Positions 16,135 through 21,494 of a DNA stretch of 21,494 nucleotides are shown piece by piece. The DNA is taken from NCBI GenBank assembly GCA_037719575.1, contig JBBJMF010000046.1:1-21494 (forward strand), in the 5' to 3' direction. The position numbers and the translations under genes are program-made. Numbering within the stretch: the first letter of the stretch is position 1; each line of letters opens with the position of its first letter. This stretch comes from JAWWPG01 sp037719575 (GTDB lineage: Bacteria > Actinomycetota > Actinomycetes > Propionibacteriales > Nocardioidaceae). The notes under the pieces were generated by a model. That model was not told the origin of the DNA and made no database searches. It saw only the letters and a list, made by a program, of their open reading frames with translations.

Positions 16135-16812
16135 TCAGCCGCCGTCCGCGGCGAGGCGGTAGCCCACCAGCCGGAGGGTCTGGATGCTGTTGCGTCCGAA
16201 CGGCTCGTCGATGCGCAGCCTCAGCTGACGCACGTAGACCTCCACGATGTTGGGGTCTCCCTCGAAGGCGAAGTCCCAGACATGCTCCAGGATGACCGAC
16301 TTCGGGACCACCTCGCCTGCCCTGCGCAGCAGGAACTCCAGCAGGGAGAACTGTCGGGGGGTCAGGTTGACCCTGACGTCACCTCGGTGCACCTCGTGGG
16401 TGGCCGGGTCGAGCCTGAGGTCGCCTGCCACCAGCACGGCCGGTCGCTCGGCACCGCCTCGGCGCATCAGCGCGCGGAGCCGAGCCACCAAGACGACGTA
16501 CGAGAACGGCTTCGACAAGAAGTCGTCGGCCCCCGTGTCGAGCGCCCGGGCCTCCTCGTTCTTCGCTGTCTTGGCAGTCAGCATCAGGATCGGTGTCCAG
16601 TTTCCCGCCGCGCGGAGCCGGGCGCAGAGCAGGTCCCCGCTCAGGCCCGGCAGCATGATGTCGAGGACGATCGCGTCGTACGGGTTCTCGGTAGCCAGCC
16701 ACTCGGCCTCGAGACCGTCGAGGGCGACGTCGATCGCGTACCCCTCGGCCTGGAGTCCGCGCTTCAGTGCCTGGACCAGATGCAGGTCGTCGTCCACGAC
16801 AAGGATGCGCAC
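16135..16812 (-). CDS. Two-component response regulator, OmpR/PhoB family
   Basis: 225-residue DNA-binding regulator. The receiver domain (1-120) has the acidic pocket VVDDD at 5-9, phosphoacceptor D51 in LDIMLPG, T79 and K101 in LSKPF. The C-terminal winged helix shows VNLTPRQFSLLEFLLRRAGE, VWDFAFEGDPNIVEVYVRQL and QTLRLVGYRL, typical of OmpR. The GTG start at 16812 has no clear ribosome site; CACCGT-N6-GTG upstream is one base from the TANNNT leaderless pattern. It lies first in an operon with the kinase and diverges from a secreted-protein gene across 150 bp holding phased repeats, suggesting autoregulation and control of that gene. Confidence 0.94.
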   Translation of the reverse strand: MRILVVDDDLHLVQALKRGLQAEGYAIDVALDGLEAEWLATENPYDAIVLDIMLPGLSGDLLCARLRAAGNWTPILMLTAKTAKNEEARALDTGADDFLSKPFSYVVLVARLRALMRRGGAERPAVLVAGDLRLDPATHEVHRGDVRVNLTPRQFSLLEFLLRRAGEVVPKSVILEHVWDFAFEGDPNIVEVYVRQLRLRIDEPFGRNSIQTLRLVGYRLAADGG

Positions 16813-16835
16813 CTCAACACGGTGTCACGTCCGTC

Positions 16836-16852
16836 CTGAAGACGCGCTGAAG
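16836..16852. repeat. CTGAAG direct repeat with 11-bp period (candidate regulator site)
   Basis: CTGAAG occurs at 16836-16841 and again at 16847-16852, 11 bp start to start, the helical spacing of OmpR-family half-sites. It lies 24-40 bp ahead of the regulator gene start on the minus strand. A 14-bp palindrome-like CGCGCTGAAGCGCG (16843-16856) overlaps the second copy. Confidence 0.4.
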
Positions 16853-16888
16853 CGCGGCGATCGGTGAGTGCTCTCGGTCGGTCGGCCG

Positions 16889-16905
16889 TTCAGGGTGGCC
16901 TCAGA
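16889..16905. repeat. Second 11-bp-phased pair TTCAGG / CTCAGA (opposite orientation)
   Basis: TTCAGG at 16889-16894 and CTCAGA at 16900-16905 are 11 bp apart and on the minus strand read TCTGAG and CCTGAA, similar to the CTGAAG pair at 16836-16852. They lie about 58-74 bp before the secreted-protein start. Candidate second site for the adjacent regulator. Confidence 0.3.
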
Positions 16906-16962
16906 ACCCGTGGCGCAGCCTCTGAGGAGTCCCGAACTCACGGGTCCTACACAGGAGGAACC

Positions 16963-17739
16963 ATGTCAACATTCTCGAAGAACGGCCGCAGGTCGGTGGC
17001 GGCGGTCGCGTCCGTCGTGCTGCTCGGCACGCTCGCCTACAGCGTTCAGCCGGGGTCGGCTGTCGCGTCCGGCCCGGTCGGCGAGGCCCAGTCGGCGCCG
17101 AAGGCGCCACCCACGATCCCGCTGCCGCCACCGAGCGACTTCGTCCAGCAGGTCGACAACCTGTACTCACCCTTCCTGCCAGGGATGAGGTGGATCTACG
17201 GAGGCGACACGGCGGAGGGCCACGAGCGCATCACCGTCGATGTGCTGAACCGCACCAAGATGATCGAGGGAATTCGCGCGACTGTCGTCCACGACGTCGT
17301 CAAGCTGGACGGCGAGCTCATCGAGGCCACCTTCGACTGGTACGCCCAAGACCTTCGCGGGACCGTGTGGTACCTGGGCGAGGACACGAAGGTGTACCGC
17401 AACGGACGCGTGGTCTCGCGTGAGGGTTCATGGGAAGCCGGCGTGGACGGCGCCATGGCGGGGATCGTGATGTTCGCGCACCCGAAGCCGGGCGAGCCCT
17501 ACCGCCAGGAGTTCTACCGCGGCCATGCGGAGGACCAGGCGCAGTTCCTCACCCTGTCCACGCAGGCAACCACCGAAGCCGGTCACTTCAGCCACGTGCG
17601 GCTGACCGAGGACACCACCGCCCTCGATCCGACGGTCGTCGAGCTCAAGTGCTATGCCCCCGGAGTCGGGATCGTCCAGGAGTTCGATCTGAGTCCTGAG
17701 GCCGCTCGTACCGAGCTCCTCAGCTTCCAGGGGCCCTGA
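16963..17739 (+). CDS. Secreted protein of unknown function, divergent from two-component operon
   Basis: 258 residues with a Sec-type signal peptide: basic NGRR, a hydrophobic core of about 11-28, and a likely cleavage after AVA near residue 35, followed by a Pro/Ala-rich linker (about 44-58). The mature part begins NLYSPFLPGMRWIYGG and looks beta-rich, with VWYLGEDTKVY, NGRVVSREGSWEAGVDGA and GIVMFAHPKPGEPYRQEF. It has one cysteine, C230, and no membrane segment. No named family recognised. The ATG has a strong AGGAGG 6 nt upstream; an upstream in-frame start at 16864 would add a non-signal extension and is rejected. Strong hairpins follow the stop. Probable target of the adjacent regulator (inference). 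Confidence 0.85.
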   Translation: MSTFSKNGRRSVAAVASVVLLGTLAYSVQPGSAVASGPVGEAQSAPKAPPTIPLPPPSDFVQQVDNLYSPFLPGMRWIYGGDTAEGHERITVDVLNRTKMIEGIRATVVHDVVKLDGELIEATFDWYAQDLRGTVWYLGEDTKVYRNGRVVSREGSWEAGVDGAMAGIVMFAHPKPGEPYRQEFYRGHAEDQAQFLTLSTQATTEAGHFSHVRLTEDTTALDPTVVELKCYAPGVGIVQEFDLSPEAARTELLSFQGP

Positions 17740-17754
17740 TCGGCTGATGGCAGG

Positions 17755-17789
17755 GTCGCGCGGCGCCGGAGCTGAGGCAGCCGCGCGAC
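17755..17789 (+). terminator. Hairpin 1 after the secreted-protein gene
   Basis: GTCGCGCGGC (17755-17764) and GCCGCGCGAC (17780-17789) are perfect inverted repeats with a 15-nt loop, 16 nt after the stop codon. No T-run follows. First of two hairpins in tandem. Confidence 0.55.
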
Positions 17790-17799
17790 GAGGAGGCGG

Positions 17800-17825
17800 G
17801 GCCCGGCATCGCCTGATGCCGGGCC
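17800..17825 (+). terminator. Hairpin 2 after the secreted-protein gene (11-bp perfect stem)
   Basis: GGCCCGGCATC and GATGCCGGGCC pair perfectly around a GCCT loop and are followed by TTCG rather than a T-run, as is common for terminators in GC-rich actinobacteria. With hairpin 1 it insulates the downstream DUF3073 gene. Confidence 0.75.
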
Positions 17826-17937
17826 TTCGCCCGGCCTGACCTCCGGCGGCCGACGTGGGATACCGTCGCGGAGCGGAGCGGCCGTTCGCGGTCGTCTCGA
17901 CAACGGGTCTGCTGTAGGTATCGCCCTGGCGGCCGGG

Positions 17938-17943
17938 TATCGT
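17938..17943 (+). promoter_or_regulatory. Possible -10 (TATCGT) for the DUF3073 gene
   Basis: TATCGT fits TANNNT about 80 nt before the start, leaving a leader with a hairpin. GGTATCG also occurs at 17917-17923. No clear -35. Weak. Confidence 0.3.
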
Positions 17944-17970
17944 GGTCTCACGACAAACACAGGTGAGAGA

Positions 17971-17995
17971 CCGGGAATCCCGCGGGTGATCCCGG
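17971..17995 (+). other. Leader hairpin ahead of DUF3073 gene
   Basis: CCGGGA (17971-17976) pairs with TCCCGG (17990-17995); the 13-nt loop contains the palindrome CCCGCGGG. It lies 27 nt before the start codon, so it could affect leader stability or translation. No known riboswitch recognised. Confidence 0.35.
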
Positions 17996-18021
17996 CCATG
18001 ACGTGCGAGGGGGTCGACCCT

Positions 18022-18228
18022 ATGGGGCGCGGCCGGGCAAAGGCGAAGCAGACGAAAGTCGCTCGTGAGCTCAAGTACCGTGAGTTCAACACGGACTTCA
18101 CTGAGCTTCAGCGCGAGTTGCATGGTGACGTCGAGTCGGACGGGGCTCCGGACACCGACCGCGAAGGCCTCGCCGATGACGAAGATCCGTACGCCGACCT
18201 CTACGGAGGGTCAGCCCCGCGCCGCTGA
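18022..18228 (+). CDS. DUF3073 family protein
   Basis: 68-residue protein with the family's highly conserved basic N-terminus MGRGRAKAKQTKVARELKY, a middle region NTDFTELQREL and an acidic C-terminus (DTDREGLADDEDPYADLY). Function unknown; the strong charge asymmetry suggests nucleic acid or protein contacts, which is inference. The ATG at 18022 is chosen over an upstream frame start at 17986 because the family begins MGRGRAKAK and a GAGGGGG ribosome site precedes it. It is a single-gene unit with its own leader, converging on the dehydrogenase gene 43 nt away. In actinobacteria it commonly follows the purF-purM region. Confidence 0.9.
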   Translation: MGRGRAKAKQTKVARELKYREFNTDFTELQRELHGDVESDGAPDTDREGLADDEDPYADLYGGSAPRR

Positions 18229-18271
18229 GCGCACCCCAGGATGGAACCGGCGTCCACGTCGGCGCGACGGG

Positions 18272-19360
18272 TCAGTCGCCGAGCCAGATACCGCGTAGCT
18301 TCTCGACCTCCGACATGCGCCGCTCCGCGATCCGGTCCGCGGCGACCGCGGTCGGCACGCCTTCCTCGGCGGCCACCTCGAACACCCGCCTCGTGGTCTC
18401 GAAGATCTGGCCGGCGCGGGCCTTGGCGCGCTCGAACGAGAAGCCATCCAGCTCGTCCGCCACCTGCACGAGACCACCCGCGTTGACGCAGTAGTCGGGC
18501 GCGTAGAGGATCCCCCGGCCTTCGAGGACGTCCTCGATCCCCGAGTGGGCCAGCTGGTTGTTGGCTGCGCCGCAGACGATGCGGGCCTTGAGGATCTGCG
18601 CCGTGTGGTCGTTGATGGCGTCACCGAGCGCGCAGGGAGCGTAGACGTCGATGTCGGACGCGACGAGCTCGTCCGTATCGGCTACGACCTCCACCTCCGG
18701 ATGGCTGGCCAGAACCCCGGCGACAGCGGGCTCGTAGACATCGGTGATCACGACCTCGGCGCCGTCCGCGAGCAGGTGCTCGACGAGAAAGTGTCCCACC
18801 TTGCCGACCCCGGCCACGCCGACCCGTCGTCCCCGCAAGGTCACAGCGCCCCAGGCGACCTCTGCCGCGGCTCGCATCCCCTGGAACACCCCGAACGCCG
18901 TGAGGACCGACGAGTCCCCGGCGCCCCCGCGCCCGACCGTGCGCCCGGTGACGAAGTCGCACTCGCGGGCTACCACGTCCATGTCCTCGCTGTACGTGCC
19001 GACATCGCAGGCGGTGTAGTAGCGGCCCCCGAGAGACTGGACGAAGCGCCCGTAGGCACGCAGCAGCGCCTCCGACTTGTCCTGCCGAGGGTCGCCGATG
19101 ATGACGGCCTTCCCGCCGCCCAGGTCGAGCCCGGTCAGCGCCGCCTTGTACGCCATGCTCCTGGCGAGGTTGAGCACGTCGCGGACGGCGTCCGCCTCGC
19201 TCAGGTAGGGGTAGAAGCGCGTTCCCCCGAGCGCGGGTCCCAGCGCTGTGGAGTAGATCGCGATGATCGCGCGCAGACCGGTCTCCGGGTCCTGGCAGAA
19301 CACCACCTGCTCGTGCTGCGAGCCCTGCTCGAAGACGGAGAACGTCGAGGTGTCGGCCAC
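18272..19360 (-). CDS. vdh: Branched-chain amino acid dehydrogenase (valine/leucine dehydrogenase type)
   Basis: NAD-dependent oxidative deaminase of the Glu/Leu/Phe/Val family, expected to turn valine or leucine into the 2-oxo acid plus ammonia. Seen: the substrate-side GPALGGTRFYPY, MAYKAALTGLDLGGGKAVI with lysines K72 and K84, D119 in TACDVGTYSED, and the dinucleotide loop GVGKVG at 184-189. 362 residues, close to Streptomyces Vdh and bacterial leucine dehydrogenase. The GTG start has AAGGA 9 nt upstream. Neighbour order (DUF3073 - this - unknown - bldC) matches my memory of the Streptomyces vdh-bldC region, which favours the name; leucine or phenylalanine preference cannot be excluded. 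Confidence 0.88.
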   Translation of the reverse strand: MADTSTFSVFEQGSQHEQVVFCQDPETGLRAIIAIYSTALGPALGGTRFYPYLSEADAVRDVLNLARSMAYKAALTGLDLGGGKAVIIGDPRQDKSEALLRAYGRFVQSLGGRYYTACDVGTYSEDMDVVARECDFVTGRTVGRGGAGDSSVLTAFGVFQGMRAAAEVAWGAVTLRGRRVGVAGVGKVGHFLVEHLLADGAEVVITDVYEPAVAGVLASHPEVEVVADTDELVASDIDVYAPCALGDAINDHTAQILKARIVCGAANNQLAHSGIEDVLEGRGILYAPDYCVNAGGLVQVADELDGFSFERAKARAGQIFETTRRVFEVAAEEGVPTAVAADRIAERRMSEVEKLRGIWLGD

Positions 19361-19461
19361 GGTCAGTCATCCTTGCGCGCTCGGTGCCCACCCGGCGGTC
19401 GGGGCTGGTCAATCCACGATAGGCCCCGCGCACGGCGGCCTTTCTGCGGGTGTGGCGCGGC

Positions 19462-19473
19462 TAGGGTGGTTGT
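19462..19473 (+). promoter_or_regulatory. Leaderless-type -10 (TAGGGT, 6-nt gap to GTG)
   Basis: TAGGGT at 19462-19467, then GGTTGT, then GTG at 19474. No ribosome site. It lies in the 113-bp divergent region with the dehydrogenase gene. Confidence 0.55.
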
Positions 19474-20295
19474 GTGCTGCTGCCCTACGCGTCGTACCTG
19501 CGCGTCTACGAGCCCGCCGAGCCGTTGTCGACTCGCGGACTGGGTGCTGGCCGCGGCGACCCGCCGGTGGAGACCGCCGCCACAGTGACCCTCTCGAGCG
19601 AGCAGCGCACCGTCTTGTCCCGGACGCTGGCCGAGACGACAGCCCCGCGCGCCGGCGACGACCTGGCGGGGTGCTACCTCATGCGGCGCGACGGGTCGCT
19701 CTTCGTCTGTCCGGTGGATCTCGTCCTGCGTTCCTGGCTGGCCATGGCCGCCTTCATCGAGGATGCCGATGAGGGGACGGAGGCGATCTTCCTCGCACAC
19801 GATCAGCGCGCAGCGGTCGATGCCGGGTACGCCGCTTGGCGGGCCGCGAACCCGACGGCGCTGCCCCACATCCGCCAGGCGACCTGGGGAGTTCCTCGCA
19901 CCTGGTTCCTGCTCATCGCGCAGGAGGAACGCGAGCAGTACGACCTGGAGGGTGAGACTTCGGTGCGCTTCAGGACGCCGGTGACGGACGCCCGGCGCCG
20001 ACTGCTCTCGGGATTCACGATCCTCAATGCGACCATCGACGACGACGACCTGCTCCAGGAGCTCTCGGATCTCGGCGGCTGGCTCGCCGCGTTCCCCGAT
20101 GAGTCATGGGTAGAGGTGGATTATGCAGGGGTGGCCCGCCTGCTCGGGCCGGCGCTGGCGGGCGATAGGTCGGCGTACGAGGTCAAGAGCGCGCTGCGCG
20201 CCATCCAGCGTCGTGACTTCGCCACAGCAGGGGAGACCTACCGGCAGTTCGTGGAGCGGTGGCGAACCGTAACGGCGATGGAACGAGCCAACTGA
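19474..20295 (+). CDS. Conserved actinobacterial protein of unknown function upstream of bldC
   Basis: 273-residue soluble protein without signal peptide or membrane segment. Recognisable stretches are LLPYASYLRVYEPAEPL at the N-terminus, GCYLMRRDGSLFVCPVDLVL, a Trp-rich TWGVPRTWFLL, and an acidic SDLGGWLAAFPDESWVEVDY. I recall a protein of this kind between vdh and bldC in Streptomyces, but no function is known to me. The start is set by TAGGGT-N6-GTG and the family-like N-terminus. It diverges from the dehydrogenase gene and is separated from bldC by 226 nt containing a hairpin, so it is probably monocistronic. Confidence 0.85.
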   Translation: MLLPYASYLRVYEPAEPLSTRGLGAGRGDPPVETAATVTLSSEQRTVLSRTLAETTAPRAGDDLAGCYLMRRDGSLFVCPVDLVLRSWLAMAAFIEDADEGTEAIFLAHDQRAAVDAGYAAWRAANPTALPHIRQATWGVPRTWFLLIAQEEREQYDLEGETSVRFRTPVTDARRRLLSGFTILNATIDDDDLLQELSDLGGWLAAFPDESWVEVDYAGVARLLGPALAGDRSAYEVKSALRAIQRRDFATAGETYRQFVERWRTVTAMERAN

Positions 20296-20317
20296 TCGTT
20301 TCCGTCTGATCCGTTTG

Positions 20318-20341
20318 TGCAACAAGCCCGAGGGTTTTGCA
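20318..20341 (+). terminator. Hairpin between the unknown gene and bldC
   Basis: TGCA...AAGCC pairs with GGTTT...TGCA around a CGAG loop, with a 2-nt bulge and one wobble pair, 22 nt after the stop codon. The right arm contains TTTT. A plausible terminator that would give bldC its own transcript. A smaller inverted repeat, CGGCT/AGCCG, follows at about 20347-20365. Confidence 0.45.
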
Positions 20342-20521
20342 GGGATCGGCTAGCCTTTTAAGCCGGATGACCGGTTCAGGGTGTATCGCCGTAGGTACCC
20401 GTCCGTTCCGGTGCCGGAGTCGCCACTCAGGGGTGCGTCTCTCATGTCCTGGGCACGTTGACCGAGGTGACCTACCGTGCGGCCGGTGGGGCACAGACAT
20501 CTCCCAACAGGAGGAACGACG

Positions 20522-20728
20522 GTGAACCCACGTCCCACTGATACGGAGCCGCTGCTTACCCCGGCGGAGGTTGCGGCCATGTTTCGCGTCGACCCCAAGA
20601 CCGTGACGAGGTGGGCCAAGGCGGGCAAGCTCAGCTCGATCCGCACCCTCGGGGGTCACCGCAGGTATCGCGAGTCAGAGGTCCGGGAGCTGCTCAGCGG
20701 CGTGTCGACACAGCAGCAGACCGACTGA
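20522..20728 (+). CDS. bldC: BldC-type MerR-like developmental transcription regulator
   Basis: 68-residue DNA-binding protein, the same size as Streptomyces BldC. Seen: the helix-turn-helix LLTPAEVAAMFRVDPKTVTR (about 11-30) followed by WAKAGKLSSIRTL and the wing GGHRRYRESEVRELL (about 44-58). It lacks the dimerisation and effector domains of classical MerR proteins; BldC is known to bind head-to-tail direct repeats. The GTG at 20522 has a perfect AGGAGG 7 nt upstream; the longer frame from 20477 has no support. A leader or promoter region of about 200 nt lies upstream. In non-sporulating relatives the role is unclear. Confidence 0.94.
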   Translation: MNPRPTDTEPLLTPAEVAAMFRVDPKTVTRWAKAGKLSSIRTLGGHRRYRESEVRELLSGVSTQQQTD

Positions 20729-20789
20729 CCCCGCTCGGTCCGTCTGGCCCGACGCGGAGCTGTCGCGCCTGACCCGGTCGGACGAACCC

Positions 20790-21355
20790 GTTGAGAGTGG
20801 GTCAGTCCGTGAGGTCAGCCGTGAGCGTGAGCGGGGCAGCATGGAGACTCTGCTGCTGACGCCGGCACCGCGGCGCTCGATCCTCGTCGGGAAGGGTCTC
20901 GCGGCGATGTCGCTCGGGTTGGCTGCCCTCACGAGTCGCTGCCCTACGTCTGGTTTCTCGGGCGCGGGGTCGGGATCGTCGGCCGGGCAGTCGTCGGCGG
21001 CTTGGTCGTCAGCTTCCTGCTCGCCCTGTTCCTGGCCGGCCTCGGCCTGTTGATCAGCACCTTCTCGCGCTCGAACCGCGTCAGCCTGACGCTGAGCTTG
21101 CTCGTGCTCGTCGCCTTGTATGGACCGACGCAGCTCACCACCGTCGGGCTGCGACCGTCGGCCGGGGACCGCCTGCAGCGGCTCGACCCGTTCACCAGCG
21201 CGTTGCGCTACCTGGACAAGCTGGTGGTGGACGGGCACCCGGCCACGCGGGACGTCGGCCTGCTCGTCACTCCCCTCGTCGCGGCGGTCCTCTTCCCGGC
21301 ACTGGTGCTGGCCCTGGCGGACCGGCTGACGCTCGCTGTCCGGGAGCAGCCATGA
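20790..21355 (+). pseudogene. Truncated, frameshifted ABC-2 type transporter permease
   Basis: Only the C-terminal part of an ABC-2 permease remains. Frame 3 reads VREVSRERERGSMETLLLTP then APRRSILVGKGLAAMSLGLA to about 20930; frame 2 continues LPYVWFLGRGVGIVG, VVSFLLALFLAGLGLLISTF, SRSNRVSLTLSLLVL, DPFTSALRYLDKLVVDGHPA and ends LADRLTLAVREQP. A 1-nt loss near 20931-20938 explains the shift. The N-terminal helices and the ATPase partner are absent; bldC ends only about 60 nt upstream, so a deletion is likely. The frame-2 part alone (from 21002) encodes three or four helices and could in principle be made. The stop overlaps the next ATG (ATGA). Confidence 0.7.
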
Positions 21356-21494
21356 GACGCCTCGTCGCCGCGGTCGTGCTGCTGCTGATGGCGGCCCCGG
21401 CCGGTGCCGCGCTGCCGCCGAGCATGAGCGAGGGTCCCGTCTCCCGTCCGCAGTCGCTGTCGGTGTCGGTCGACCGCACCGCGCTCCACGTCAC
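21352..21494 (+). CDS. Exported protein, 3'-partial at window edge
   Basis: Opens MRRLVAAVVLLLMAAPAGAA, a clear Sec signal peptide with likely cleavage near residue 20, then LPPSMSEGPVSRPQS and a strand-like SLSVSVDRTALHV at the window end. The ATG overlaps the stop of the permease remnant by 4 nt, so it was once translationally coupled to that transporter and may be an extracytoplasmic partner. Too short to assign a family. Confidence 0.6.
   Translation, partial: MRRLVAAVVLLLMAAPAGAALPPSMSEGPVSRPQSLSVSVDRTALHV

Noticed and set aside
14628..16295. 555-codon open frame on the plus strand
   Set aside because: It lies antisense to the histidine kinase and regulator genes, has His/Arg/Gly-rich shadow composition and no family motifs; the minus strand encodes complete kinase motifs.
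20458..20478. TTGACC (20458) and TACCGT (20473) as the bldC promoter
   Set aside because: The spacer is only 9 nt, too short for a standard sigma-70-type promoter.

Overview
The window is GC-rich chromosomal DNA with many GTG starts and a gene set typical of the Actinomycetota: a de novo purine cluster, a BldC-type regulator, a DUF3073 protein, a valine/leucine-type dehydrogenase and a decayed DUF222/HNH gene. The protein sequences and the DUF222 remnant recall Nocardioidaceae/Propionibacteriales, but that placement is inference from memory of the families. There is no CRISPR array, tRNA, rRNA, intact mobile element or obvious defence or secondary-metabolite system.

Layout. 1-2438: purC (its true start may lie upstream of the window) and an acyl-CoA synthetase. 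2598-4521: purS and purQ overlapping by 4 nt, then two small membrane proteins, also overlapping by 4 nt. 4561-7070: a polar amino acid ABC importer (lipoprotein, permease, ATPase). 7080-9365: purL. 9536-10926: an 81-aa orphan, a flavodoxin-like reductase and an SCP-like protein. 10927-11682: decayed C-terminal half of a DUF222/HNH endonuclease. 11683-14327: purF and purM. 14347-14650: remnant of a small protein broken by a frameshift and two stops. 14694-16812 (minus): histidine kinase and OmpR-type regulator, divergent from a secreted protein (16963-17739) that ends in tandem hairpins. 18022-18228: DUF3073. 18272-19360 (minus): amino acid dehydrogenase. 19474-20295: conserved unknown, then bldC (20522-20728). 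20790-21355: truncated, frameshifted ABC-2 permease remnant, overlapping the start of an exported protein cut by the window edge.

How it works together. PurC, PurS, PurQ, PurL, PurF and PurM cover four steps of IMP synthesis. PurF and the PurSQL complex consume glutamine, so an amino acid importer lodged between purQ and purL suggests, without proving, a link between nitrogen uptake and purine synthesis. From memory, pur genes - DUF3073 - vdh - unknown - bldC is an old actinobacterial order also seen in Streptomyces.

Most notable signals. (1) Six genes start exactly 6 nt after a TANNNT -10 element with no Shine-Dalgarno, which points to leaderless mRNAs; three more starts are one-base near matches, one of them in front of a pseudogene. 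(2) 11-bp-phased CTGAAG-type repeats lie between the two-component operon and the divergent secreted-protein gene. (3) Three separate gene remnants sit between otherwise conserved housekeeping genes. I found no clear undescribed multi-gene system; the two-component/secreted-protein module and the uncharacterised small proteins are the best candidates for new biology.
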